From NCBI GenBank assembly GCA_964019135.1, contig OZ025248.1:30187670-30251669 (forward strand): a DNA stretch of 64,000 bases, written 5' to 3'. Shown here piece by piece: positions 12,281-24,040 of the stretch (position 1 is the stretch's first letter; the number at the start of each line of letters is the position of its first letter). The notes under the pieces were generated by a model. That model ran no database searches and was not told where the DNA came from. It worked only from the letters and a program-made list of their open reading frames with translations. Position numbers and translations under genes: made by a program. This DNA comes from Arenicola marina (taxonomy: Eukaryota > Annelida > Polychaeta > Arenicolidae).

Positions 12281-13656
12281 AGTCCATCTCTTATGTCCTA
12301 TGTTACTTTGCACATATTTGATCCATTTGCACTATATTAACAAAATTCCATACGCACTGAATTTATTAGCCATGAATGTTAACAATATTAGCCATTTTAT
12401 CACATACCTACCCAAAAAAGTAAAAGATAGACAAGGGCATTTTTTTCATTGATTCGTGACGTCACAAGATGAACCGGTTTTGTTGCGCAATATGGTAAAC
12501 GCGTCTTTGAGCATGGCGTCTATAGGATGGTCAGCGTCCTTACGCATCGATCGGGATGCAGCGATACGCGCACGATTATTTGGAATTATTGATAGTGAGG
12601 GTGAGAAAGAAGAAGTGGAGGATTCATGCAACCGGAGCATTCTGCCGCCGTACGTATCGCTTCGAGCCACCTCGAATGAAAACAAATTGCTAAGCCTAAG
12701 GGACTGTAAACGTTGAAAACCTCGAAACGCCCTACGCAAAACAGTATTTTCGGAAGAAGTGCGAACGCTTCATTCATAAAAAGTGAGTCTTATTATATCA
12801 TAAGATCTAGATCAAAACCCTGCAAATATGCCTTGTAATCATATAAAGTATTAATTCGGCGACCAGCAGACACATTGGTGAAAAACTACTTAGTTGTTTG
12901 TCCCAACCAGACACCATAACGTTCGGGTGTCCATAAGTATTACTATAAAACGTACGCGATGAACAGTAATGCCAGATGTACGCTGCTTGTTTCTTATGCT
13001 ATAGGCCGATAAATGTCGCCCTCCCTCCCTTCTGTCAAGTTCTGATGTGCATGAACAACTTCTTTTAGTACATACATTTCATTTAACCCTGGATCTAGAT
13101 TTTATGTCTACGATTCGACGGACATCCCCGCGACGGCCCGTCCACTACTGTAGCACCCTTTTCATTTTTGGGAAGAAACGTAGGCTGGCAACACTCTGGC
13201 AGTGGCACCCGGCCACTGCAGCTGTTTGCTTTCTGTCAGTGTCAGTGTCACGAATGTTGCGCTAACCAATAATCACACACCTATAATGTAATTGATCTAG
13301 GTCTATCTACATCTACATGTGGCAAATATTCATCATGAGTTAATGTTAATCGAAATAAACATCTGAGTTAGAGCTTCTCTGCCGCACGTAAGCTACATTC
13401 AAACACCGCGGGCAGTCGAAGCGAGCGAGGCGCACTCAAACCGGATCATCTTGTGACGTCACAAATCTCTACTCTGGGCGGGGGTTTGGAAATGGATCGT
13501 TCGCTGCTTGAGTTTATTTTGGTGACTTTAGATATTAATATTTATGGCATAAGAGACATTGTAAAATAATTGCATCTGATAAATGGCTTTAGTAACCACT
13601 GAGAAATGTATATTTGACAGTGGTTTAGAAACGAATACCCCCCCAAGAGATGGACT
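12281..13656. mobile_element. TTAA-flanked DNA element (1.38 kb), Kolobok/piggyBac-type
   Basis: The ends are AGTCCATCTCTT and its inverted copy, each directly flanked by TTAA (12277-12280 and 13657-13660). A second inverted pair is subterminal: TGACGTCACAAGATGA near 12457-12475 and its inverted copy near 13445-13462, both beside CCGGTTT. TTAA targets are used by Kolobok and piggyBac transposons. Overlapping open frames at 12446-12739 (-) and 12456-12716 (+) show no transposase motif, so the copy is judged non-autonomous. Confidence 0.75.
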
Positions 13657-13849
13657 TTAACAGTAATCTCGTATAATGATAGTAGGAATAATTAACCCGC
13701 GGATGTATCGTCGGCGTCATATAATTTAATTACTGAAACCGTCAGTGGAATTAGATCTCGAGCTGAACCAGTAATGCCAGTCCAGCACACTCGGACCATC
13801 CCCCCGGACTTTAAATCAAAGAAAATATTTCTGATCAGTTTTAAGCAGT

Positions 13850-15665
13850 CCGTCGCATCTGGTCAACACAACAGATATACTGACTCCTGTGACAACCAGT
13901 GACCATTGTGCGACATCATGTAAATTGACATTCAAAGCGCACAGAGCCCTAAGCTATAGGCGAAAGATCTGGTATTATAATAAATTGAAGCAGATTTTAG
14001 TGTGTTTCGCGAAGCTCTATCAAACCTTAATTGGGACAACTCCTTCATACCACCCGATGCGCATGAAGTATGTGAGAGGTGGACCACGCAGTTTCTTGGG
14101 GTCTGTGAAACTTGAATTCCGAATACGATTGTAACCGTATTAGACCGAATGATATACTATTTTATAGCAGCATGCTACGGCAAAACAAACGAGAGCTCGA
14201 TCGAGCTCACAGCAAGACTAGCAGTCAGGTAGCGACGTCCTATGGGCGTTCTATAGTGTTCCGTATTACTTATGTAATACTTATATAGCATCTCTTAGGG
14301 CAGCCAAAGATAAATGTGACAAAAAGAAAGAAAGCTCAATGATATATCGCCAAAGCGATGGTGGAATGTGTGCAAGACATTTCTCGGTATGGATTAAAGA
14401 ATCTGCTGGATATTCATTTATTGAGGGCAACCGTATCGCGGTGTCTGATTCTCAAGAGAAGGCCTCGATGTTCAATAATTATTTTATATCGCAGTTAAAG
14501 TTTGATGATTATGAACACGACGATCTCGAATCACCGAGAGGATTAAGTGACATTGCTATATGTCAGGAAGATCAACTAAAGATTAGCCATGCTGCTAAAG
14601 CGAGTGGCCTTGATGGGATCAGTCCCCGTATGATGAAGGAGGCAGGCTCTGCATTAAGCGAGTGTCTTGCTAAGCCCTTTCCTTTATGTATCACTCAATG
14701 CCGCGATTATGGAAATGGGCAAATGTGACACCTCTTCACAAAAGCAATGCTCTGAGCAACTATCGCTTGGTTTCTGTAATAAATTGTGTCGGTAAAGTCT
14801 TTGAAAGAATTGTGTTTTAGTCTACCTTCAATTATCTACGAGATAACGATATTGTATCGAACTTTCAATCAAGGTTTATTCCTGGAGACAGCACTACAAA
14901 TCAGCTTGTCCGCCTGTACCACTTATTTGGTGAAGCGCTAGACATGAAGACGGACGTCAGTGTAGTGCAAGCTGGTCTGATATACAAGCTAAAGAGAATA
15001 GGGTTTAGTGGGAATCTGTTAAACTGGTTTCAGGGCTACTTACAAGATAGGTATCAGGGTGTATTAATGATTGGAGCCGCTTCGCCATGGCCTGCTAAAG
15101 GGTCCGGTGGGCCTCAAGGTTCAGTACTGGGACCGTAGTCAGACGCGAATAAGTTAGAATCGGTGCAACTTAGAGCTGGTCGCCTCGTATCTGGAGCGAC
15201 CACATATACTAGTCACAGTATTATCTACAACGAGCTTGGATGGGAAAAACTGTGTAATCGTCGGAAAAGATTAAAATTAGCTTTATTTCATAAAATGGTT
15301 TACCATTAGGCTCTAAATTACCTTTGTGAATTTCTACCTCAATCCGTGTCAGCCAGAACCTCCTATGGATTACGCAGAGCTCAAACAATGAATGTGACCA
15401 CACTTAAGGCTAGACTTACACCTCACTATAATTTGTGTTACCGAGTGCTATCGGGCTTTGGAATGAGTCACCAAACAACACACGGCTTATACAGGGCCCT
15501 AAATTATTCAAAGAAACCTTGGTGACACTTGAAGCTCCTATGTCGCAGAACAGTAGCAAGTTATATTCCTTCGGTAATCGTTTTACTAATGTTATCCATG
15601 CCCGGATGAGGATGAATTATAGTGGATTAGAAGGTCACCTGTATGATATGCACGTGGTAGATAAT
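13850..15665 (+). pseudogene. Decayed CR1/Jockey-like LINE ORF2 with internal deletion
   Basis: Successive pieces match one LINE ORF2 in order. The endonuclease end and linker appear near 13880-14000 (TSDHCATS, then RRKIWYYNKL). The early RT region at 14339-14728 has KASGLDGISPRMMKEA. At 14880-15138 are STTNQLV-like sequence, GFSGNLLNWFQGYLQDRY and GPQGSVLGP. The frame then jumps at about 15138-15150 straight to C-terminal sequence (NKLESVQLRAGRLVSGATTY), so the catalytic YADD segment is missing. The end has SAIGLWNESPNNTRL and HARMRMNYSGLEGHLY. Several stops and frameshifts are present. It is a different LINE family from the one at 5882-10467. Confidence 0.8.
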
Positions 15666-15699
15666 CCTCAGTGTATATGAGGGCCCCATAGGGGCTTTT

Positions 15700-15915
15700 T
15701 CGACACGGCGACACGGCGATTTTTAAAATCGACAACGCGACATTGGGGTTGTCGACATGCGACATAAGACTTAGCGACACGCGACATGGAACTTTTCTTA
15801 AAATCGACACGCGACATGGACCTATTCCTAAAATCGACACGCGACATGAACCTTTTCTTAAAATCGACACGCAACATGGACCTTTTTCTTAAAATCGACA
15901 CGCGACATGGCTACC
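15700..15915. repeat. Minisatellite with about 30-37-bp units
   Basis: About five units built on AAAATCGACACGCGACATGG plus a spacer such as ACCTTTTCTT, with degenerate copies to the left from 15700. It follows the end of the LINE remnant and ends in a poly-C run near 15918. Confidence 0.85.
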
Positions 15916-17700
15916 CCTCCCCCCCCCCCTCAGGGGCCCTTATATGCGGCGCGCCTAGAGAGGATCCATACCTGTCCATTACTTTTTTACTTGTCCAAGG
16001 GAGACTAACTATACTTCGCGATACATTAATCCATTCTGTCATGAAATTAACATCACCCACCATCGGTAACATATTGTATGGAAGCCCAAACCTATCACTA
16101 AAGGAAAACTAAGCTATATTTAAAGAAGTGCATTGTGCATATTTAAAGAAGAGATTGACTACATTGCCACGTCTGGTCGCTTTAGGAGATAATATGTTAC
16201 GCCTTCAATCTGATCGAATGTCATTAATGTGTATGTTGAAGATTAATTAATGTTCTGCTTGTTACTTGTGCATCATATGTAAGCAAGAGGGATTTGTACA
16301 GGCATTGCATGTTTCCTAAGTGCAAAATAAAAATATGTTTAAACCAAATCAAAGACACAAGAAGAAAGATGGCTCCTTCGAGCTCAGATATTAAATCACG
16401 TGCGCCCCTTTTGAGAAAATTCGCCAAGTACACATTATTCTACAGCGTGACTGTGGCTAAGATGGGCAGCGGACCATATCCCCCAACCCGGACCAGTAAG
16501 GTTATTCCATGCCAGAAAGAAGTTTAATATGACATTATTGCCTTTCACAGCGTCCAAACCGATTAAGCCCCAACTTAATTTGGGACACAAATTTAGAACG
16601 TGTTTCCGTATTTAAGTCCCTATATCTACAGTTTTGGCCCAAATGACGTGTAGTACTCGAGAGGAAGGCAGCGCCGATTAGACAGACGCCCCCACGTCTG
16701 TCAACAGTGACCGCCATCGTGGCCACTCGGCCGCTGTATTGTTTCCCAATGAGCTTGGATTGTCCCCCTTCACTCCGTGGCGTCGTAAGGAGCCTGGAGA
16801 CCGCTTCCGCCCGGAGCATATGAGCCTGATAGGCGGTTACCCTAGAGGGTTGTAGATCAAACGACTGCAAACACCAGTTTTGTAGCGCTACCGTCGTTCT
16901 TGGCTAATATCGGGGAGGACGGGGTGGAGGGGGTGGGAGGGGTAGCGGATAAAACCAGCCGATGGTTTGGGTGTAAATCAAGGATTGAAGAGGTCGTGGA
17001 GCGGAGACTAAGTGGACTAATTAATATATTCAGCTAAAGTAGGTTAAGATAGACGCGTGGCATTGACAATGTTCTACAGGAGGGGAGCTTGCCCACAACG
17101 CCCTGTCAATAACATTCTCTATTGAAGGGTAAAGTCATGGCATGGTACTCTATATGGATCCACACATTGCCGCGAAGGAAAAAGGCGATGTTTTGCCAGA
17201 TGCAAATATCGAGAAAAAAAACGTAAATCGTGCCAAAAGGCCATGTTTTTTTTGTAGAGGCAGATATCAAAAAAAAAGAGAAAATAAATCGTTTACTAAG
17301 ATCTAACGAAGCAGTTGATTTAATCAAATCATGGGGTCGCAGACATATCAAGGAGGACGCACTGCCCCCTGTTGAGAGATTGAATTGCCCCGGGTTCCTG
17401 CGTCTTTTCACGGCCTATTTCATCAAGGGACGTCGTCCAGTCATCCTTGTGCCGGGGACATGCACCCTAACCTTACCCTCAGCCGGGATCCCCCCCCTCC
17501 TGCCTGCCGCCTGGTAGGGAGGCGGGATGGGGGGGGGGGGCAGAGTGGGGACCCACCCAGGGAAAAATAAGCGGTGTTGGGGTGGAGTGGCTGCTGGCCG
17601 CTTATTACACTCAGACCTGTCTCCAGGGGTAGGGAGGGTAGTACAGAGAGAGCGAGATGACCGGATTATTCAGTTGCGGCACGCGTGGGTTGAGAAGACC
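15916..17700. other. Non-genic stretch
   Basis: No recognised exon. Open frames at 16294-16527 (+), 16535-16870 (-) and 17230-17517 (+) show no domain. Low-complexity G-rich patches occur at 16905-16945 and 17520-17545. Confidence 0.45.
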
Positions 17701-17712
17701 GGGGTCGAGTGG

Positions 17713-18955
17713 AGTGCGGCAAGGCACGCCTATCATGGTGGCGCCGACACCTACAGACCAGGGACTGACAGGGTCTGGACAAGGCACGCCTACCATGGTG
17801 GCGCCGACACCTACAGACCAGGGACTGACAGGGTCTGGACAAGGCACGCCTACCATGGTGGCATCGACACCTACAGACCAGGGACTGACAGGGTCTGGAC
17901 AAAGCACGCCTACCATGGTGGCGCCGACACCTACAAACCAGGGACTGACAGGGTCTTGACAAGGCACGCCTACCATGGTGGCGCCGACACCTACAGACCA
18001 GGGACTGACAGGGTCTGGACAAGGCACGCCTACCATGGTGGCATCGACACCTACAGACCAGGGACTGACAGGGTCTGGACAAAGCACGCCTACCATGGTG
18101 GCGCAGACACCTACAGACCAGGGCTAATAGGGTCTGGACAAAGCACGCCTACCATGGTGGCGCCGACACCCACAGACCAGGGACTGACAGGGTCTGGACA
18201 AGGCACGCCTACCATGGTGGCGCCGACACCCACAAACCAGGGACTGACAGGGTCTGGACAAGGCACGCCTACCATGGTGGCGCAGACACCTACAGACCAG
18301 GGACTGACAGGGTCTGGACAAAGCACGCCTAACATGGTGGCGCAGACACCTACAGACCAGGGCTGATAGGGTCTGGACAAGGCACGCCTACCATGGTGGC
18401 CAAAACACCTACAGACTAGGGACTGACAGGGTCTTGACAAGGCACGCCTACCATGGTGGCGCTGACACCTACAGACCAGGGACTGACAGGGTCTGGACAA
18501 GGCACGCCTACCATGGTGGCATCGACACCTACAGACCAGGGACTGACAGGGTCTGGACAAAGCACGCCTACCATGGTGGCGCAGACACCTACAGACCAGG
18601 GCTGATAGGGTCTGGACAAAGCACGCCTACCATGGTGGCCAAAACACCTACAGACTAGGGACTGACAGGGTCTTGACAAGGCACGCCTACCATTGTGGCG
18701 CTGACACCTACAGACCAGGGACTGACAGGGTCTGGACAAGGCACGCCTACCATGGTGGCATCGACACCTACAGACCAGGGACCGACAGCGTCTGGACAAG
18801 GCACGCCTACTATGGTGGCGCCAACACCTACAGACCAGGGACTGACAGGGTCTGGACAAGGCACGCCTACCGTGGTGGCACCGACACCTACAAACCAGGG
18901 ACTGCCAGGGTCTGGACAAGGCACGCCTACCATGGTGGCGCCGGCAAGCATGCCT
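17713..18955. repeat. 60-bp minisatellite, about 21 copies
   Basis: Units of 60 bp, with a few of 59 bp where GGGACTGACAGGG is shortened to GGGCTRATAGGG, begin around GGCACGCCTACCATGGTGGC. Variant units recur in order: CATCGACACC variants near 17862, 18042, 18519 and 18758, and TCTTGAC variants near 17953, 18432 and 18671. The last spacing is about 239 bp, four units, giving a higher-order repeat. Because 60 is divisible by three, long open frames exist on both strands (for example 17527-18366 + and 18416-19075 -). These are attributed to the array. Confidence 0.95.
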
Positions 18956-19224
18956 ACCGTAGCGTAGTGGTGCCGTAACCTCCAGACCCGCAGGCGATCG
19001 GGGTTGCCCCATGCCACGTGACGTGGTAGACACATTCGCACAAGGCCCGTGCGGCTTCACCGGAAATGGAAGCAAGGAACCGGGAGAACTCGGGAAGCCC
19101 TGAAAAGCGCTTGACCGTGAAAGTTTTATCGACTAAAGTCGCGTCTCCTTCTCTCCTCCATCGGCCCTGGTTTACGAGACAGCCATATTCCACAGCCATT
19201 CGCCGCAAACAAGGAAACCAAATC

Positions 19225-19560
19225 GTCTTGTGGCGTCGTCTCTTCGTGCTCCCCCTTGCCCCCCAAGCTCCACCACACCCACATGGCGCTCCCTCGTCCT
19301 ATGCTCTCACCCCCAGGCAGTGCCCCCCAAGATATTAAACCCCCATCACCTTCGAGCACTGGTGCTCCAGCTGAGTCCCGCCCACTTCATCCCATCCACC
19401 CTCACCCCGTCGCCAGTCGCGACGTGCACCCCCACCCCCACCCCCTCCCCACTCCCGACGTCCACCCTCGCCCCCCCCCCCCTCAGTCCCGACGTCCACC
19501 TCCACCCCCTCCCCACTCCCCCTATAACCACCCCTCGCCCGGCACGATTCTATAAATACC
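19225..19560. other. Pyrimidine-rich C/T low-complexity tract
   Basis: Strong strand asymmetry: the plus strand is mostly C and T, with CCCCACCCCCACCCC-type runs near 19430-19500. Proline-rich or glycine-rich frames on the two strands are consequences of composition. It could form G-quadruplex or triplex structures on the G-rich strand. Confidence 0.7.
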
Positions 19561-19736
19561 TCTCCATTCTTTTTCCCCACAGTTTAGCCTCCGAGCGAAA
19601 ATCGATTGAACCGCCAAGCCCTCTGTAGAGCGGCTCTCCCCTCCAGGAATACGGCTTAAAAAACACGTGCGAGCTAGCGCGAGTTAAAAGCAACACCACC
19701 CGGACGCAATTTGATACGAGGATGGAGTCAAGGAAG

Positions 19737-20033
19737 AAATCCATGGTAACAACCAGGACCATGAAAGGTCACGAGGTTTTTTTTTTCAAGGAGGATAGCA
19801 CAAGCGAACGATTTCCACTGTGATTGTCAAACATTACGGTAAATTGTCGCGAAGGCATACCGCTTGTAATGCAGAGATGTCTCCATCCGGAAATCCATTG
19901 TGATAACCAGAATCATGAAAGGCTATGAGTTTTTTTACAAGGAGTATAGCACAGGCGCACGATTTCAACAGTGATTCTCAAACATTACGGTAAATTGTTG
20001 CAAAGGCATACAGGTGGTACTGCAGAAATGTCT
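19737..20033. repeat. Tandem dimer of an about 150-bp unit
   Basis: Two adjacent copies (19737-19882 and 19891-20033, offset 154 bp) share AAATCCAT, CATGAAAGG, a T-rich run, AAACATTACGGTAAATTGT and TGCAGARATGTCT. Divergence is moderate and there is no coding capacity. Confidence 0.8.
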
Positions 20034-20235
20034 TCAATCTGAACTGCTATAGAAAGTTTGCATACATTAGGGCTACTTCCCAGAAATGTATTATTCCAAT
20101 ACCAGTCTGGATGCTGCTCACATTGCAGGGACAATGTGGAATAATTCTGCATTTTGAGCATTGACGCCCCCCCCCCCACCTCCCCCCGCCACCAACACAC
20201 ACACCCTGCTATGGCCTGAGCTTGCCAAGTGCTTA

Positions 20236-20569
20236 GGTTTCCATGGCCGTGTTCAGAGGGGGCGGGGGGGGGGGCACAGCGGGCACGCCCCCCCCCCCTT
20301 TCAGACCCGAAGGAATATATGTGCCCCTCCCCCGTTTTATAATTCTGTGCCTTCTGGTCTTTCCTTATATATTACAATGCAGCAAGTTTCGTAGTTTATG
20401 TATTCTTGCTTTATCTTACTAACTATTATAAAGTGTAAAAATAATACGTAACGTGCACCACGGTCACCTACGTCTCAGGCTTTTACACATATGTTGCGCT
20501 TGCTTTTGAAGGACAATTCAATGTGTCCCCGCCCCCCTTTTAGGAATTCCTGCACACGCCCCTGGTTTC
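20236..20569. mobile_element. MITE with poly-G/poly-C inner ends
   Basis: The left end ATGGCCGTGTTCAGAGGGGG and the right end, read inverted, AGGGGCGTGTGCAGG form TIRs followed inward by G or C runs. The direct flanks GGTTTCC (left) and GGTTTCA (right) look like a target duplication. CAGGGGCGTG-type ends resemble hAT MITEs common in deuterostome genomes. Confidence 0.6.
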
Positions 20570-22078
20570 AAAGTAAAACCGCCAGGCGGCGTTGCCCGTT
20601 TGTATCCCCACTGACTGATATGCTGTGCTGTGCTGTGCTTATAATTAACGACCGCACAAAGAACGATAAACGGGGGACTACAGCATGGCGGATAGGCATT
20701 ACGATATTGACAGCATCACCGTCTAATGAAGAGAGCAGATGATAAATACGCCCTCTGGTGACTCGAGTGAGTACTATCTCATAAGAGTCATGTTTGGTAA
20801 CACTACAGTTAGCTCACAGCGATCGCTGCAATCTCAATAGTCGACCTAGATGATGAGGACGTGCCTGTCAACCAGTTTCTGACACGTCTAATATCTCCTC
20901 CTAGTCATCACCAAATGTCTACACATAAGTCGGACACGTAGCACAGATACAAATGCAACATTATATCATTTTTGCTGACGCGATCTTCGTATCACTGTAG
21001 GCTAGATGGCATGTAATTAATTTAATAATGATATTCAGGAAAACAAAATGCAATAGACATATATACGCGTATCTTTGTTTTGTTCCTTTTTCAGAAGGTT
21101 TTATTTGTCTAACGACGAAGCCCGTGGCATCCAATAGCACGTATTATCGCATTCCATTGTCCCACATACAGGTCAAATGCACCCTATTGGATGCTTGGTA
21201 CTAAACAGGGTGTAAAGGACATGAACTGACTGTGCATTCCGTGAAATCAACCATTTCCAGCCCCTCCATCTCCGTGTGTAAAATACCGTTTTAGACTCAC
21301 TTCACTCTATTACAAATACAAATTATTTTACGAATGACCAATCAAAAGAATTCACTTGTTAATGCCACTATTCTGTCTATATATTTTTCACACTATACAT
21401 GTAATTTACAGCCAACAACCCATGTCATATATATAGCCCCGGGCATATAGCTCGACCTCAGCTTTGGCAAAGAGCGGTCACATCCTTTGTCCAGAGAATC
21501 ACAGCTATCCGTGATATAAATGGCATTTAACCTCGAGGGGCATGTTCTCCATAGATAACCAGCGAGGCCTATTTGAGTATCACTATCTGTATTAAACTTA
21601 ATTAGGCTCAGCATAGCACAACCAATACACACCCAGACGATCGTTTCTACTTCCGACGGCCTCAATTAATAGGTCAGGCTGTCAGACATCGGTCTGGTGC
21701 GTCTTATTTTTTCGGCTCGCTCCTCGCTGTAAATCCTTTGACAAACCGCTTTAAATTAGTCAATTTGCATCGATGGGAACGCTCTGGTTGATTTCGGTCT
21801 TCGTAGCTTATAGTGGGACACAGAAGCGCTATCAGACTGGTCAATCGCGCTAGCATTATCGGTCAATAGCACAATGTGCTAATGTTTTTTTTTCTTTTAA
21901 TACCGATGTCAAATAAAGCTTTGATTGTCATATCCAAGTATAATACACACATACAATTGGGGGCGCTAGATACCGCTATACCAAGGAAAGATATATATAT
22001 ATAAATCATTGCACATGTCCTGTGCTGTTCTCCACACGTCTTTAATGTTTTTACTTCGACAGCCATATACATCTGGGG
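20570..22078. other. Non-genic stretch
   Basis: No conserved exon recognised. Only short open frames, such as 21393-21665 (-), without any domain. Confidence 0.45.
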
Positions 22079-22079
22079 G

Positions 22080-22440
22080 TGGTGGTGGGGGGGGGGGGGG
22101 GGCAAGGGGTATTTCCGTTCCTCGGGAATGGGCTTTTATATGTACAGTGAACTGGAAATGAGGAAAATAATTTTTCGTGAACTGGAAATGGGGAATTAGC
22201 CGACAGCCGTGATTAAGATTGTCGTTAATCGTGAACTTGTAATTTTCATATTAATTAACCGTCAATCGGGAAATCGTCAATTTAGTATCATGTAACCACT
22301 CTTCCATTGCATGCCTGGTGTTTTTCTTTTATTTCATCCTGATATGGGAATGAAGAAATGTATGTGTCGTGATCTAGAAAAACCTGACCCCCCCCCCTTG
22401 TCCCCCCCCCGCCGCTTTGCCCCCCCCCCCCCTCCCCCAT
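22080..22440. repeat. G-tract/C-tract repeat family, copy 1
   Basis: Starts with a G run then CAAGGGGTATTTCCGTTCC and ends with AACCTGACCCCCCC. Internally it has reiterated motifs of the type CGTGAACTGGAAATG and TCGTGATCT. The same about 330-bp sequence recurs at 35880-36195 and 42848-43165. No coding capacity. Confidence 0.85.
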
Positions 22441-22446
22441 AACTGT

Positions 22447-23212
22447 GATGCATATTTAATGGGTACACGTACTCTCTGCCGGGGCTGGCATTAGTCCTAT
22501 GGCGTACCACGACCTTGGCTTGGGGTCACAGCGTGCACACCGTCAATAGTTATTGCCCCTTTGACGCCAGTTTTACGTCTATTGAGTCCATGACCTGTCA
22601 TTGGGGGTCATCCCCTTGCACCTCGTTACACCTTACAGAGTCACCGCAGCTTTCAGAGCAGGCGACATCAGCCCGCACCTTGCTGTCGTCCGGCTTTGTA
22701 CCGCATGGACTATGGGATCTCGAGCCAAGTTGTTCACTCTGTAGTCTCTTATCCAGTTCCTTCGTTTCCATCTTCTTTTCTATAAGTGCTTCTGCTATTT
22801 CGTAAGTCTAGGATCTGGTGTCGTATTCATAATCCACACGTAGACTACGCGTGACATTTCTCCGAATGTGAATTCCTAGCTATACCGACGCACGGACAAC
22901 GGTGTTACACGTGACATTCCAATAGAATATGACGATAGTAGCTGTAGCTATGGCATATACAGTGGTCATGACCTCAGTAACTGCATAAAGGGCCTACCAT
23001 GGGCGTGCCTATGAAAGCTACATGTGGTTTATAAATAACGCCCCAGATAATCAATTGGACGACTTTTTAGCGTTTGCCTTTGTTGTCTTGGATTATGCGA
23101 TCATCAACCAACCTTAATAAAGCTTTCGTATTCTTGCCTCGCCTCGTGCGGGAACAATGAACTTGCCTCGCCTTGTGCGGGAACAATGAACTTGCGAGTG
23201 TTCATTACAAAT
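22447..23212 (+). mobile_element. Possible solo LTR (weak)
   Basis: The interval begins TGTGATG and ends CATTACA, a TG...CA pair of imperfect inverted ends. An AATAAAG signal lies at about 23115, some 95 bp before the right end. A 29-bp direct duplication (CTTGCCTCGCCTYGTGCGGG plus AACAATGAA) sits at 23133-23190. No target duplication, primer-binding site or internal gag/pol was found, so this is a guess based on structure. Confidence 0.2.
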
Positions 23213-23619
23213 TGTACGTTGCCTCACTCCCTATCCTTGCTCCATTGTACTGTCTGAATGTCCCTTTCATAGTGTTTCTGCTTATTGTGTATAACTTTTG
23301 CTGGTTATTGTAATTTTTACTGTCTTGTTTTTTTCTGATGGTGTTGTCTGAACGCTTGATTGCTTTTTTTAGACATTTATAGATTTCTGCTCCGGACCTG
23401 TTGGTTAGCGCGCTCGGATATAATTTGTCGCATCAGCTCTGTCATGCGCTATTACGTGCCTCAGACGGTCTCCCTCGCCTCGTTACTCTGCTCATTCATC
23501 TTTACTCCCTTCGACTTTCTTTTTTTCATTTTCGATCCCGTAATTACTATTTCACCGTCGCCTGTCTCCGCCCCCCCCCCCGTCCGTAGTCCTGCCAATA
23601 TTCTACTTTGCTCCCCCGA

Positions 23620-24040
23620 ACCTGATTATACCACAGTCCTACACCCTCTCTGGACCGGTCCCTCCATCCGACCATTTCTAACCCAGGCCTTTGTCTTAGT
23701 CCTATGTTTTTTCCCGGCTCCCCTAGCTACTAAACCATTCTCGTTGTCCTACTCTATGTACCCTTTATGTACCCTTTATTACCATGCTCTCGTGCCCTTT
23801 CGGCACCGCTCTGCCCACCCAACAATTTCTAACCCAGTTCTTTCTCCCAGTGCTCTTCATTACTCGGGTTTCCTGGCTATCAAACCATGCTCATTGTGAT
23901 ATTCTTTGTACATTTCCTTATTACTCTGCTCTCTTACCCTTTCTGCACCGCTCCGCTCACCCTAACATTTTCCAACCCAGTTATTTCTCTCGGTCCTCTT
24001 CATTAACCCGGTTCTCCTAGCTATTAAGGCTTTCACATAG
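23620..24040. repeat. Three tandem copies of a 143-151-bp pyrimidine-rich unit
   Basis: Shared landmarks AACCCAG occur at about 23680, 23831 and 23974, each followed by a CTCTTCATTA- or TCCTATG-like segment and CCTAGCTAYTAA or TGGCTATCAA. The open frame at 23360-23899 runs through the array and shows no domain. Confidence 0.65.

Noticed and set aside
14186..14210. GAGCTCGATCGAGCTC perfect palindrome
   Set aside because: A 16-bp isolated palindrome inside a decayed LINE with no further structure; likely chance.
17527..19075. Long frames of repeated HAYHGGADTYRPGTDRVW and their antisense counterparts
   Set aside because: All are produced by the 60-bp minisatellite, whose period is a multiple of three; no start context, splice site or non-repeat domain supports a gene.
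19230..19628. Proline-rich open frames
   Set aside because: The frames follow the C-rich composition in several phases on both strands.
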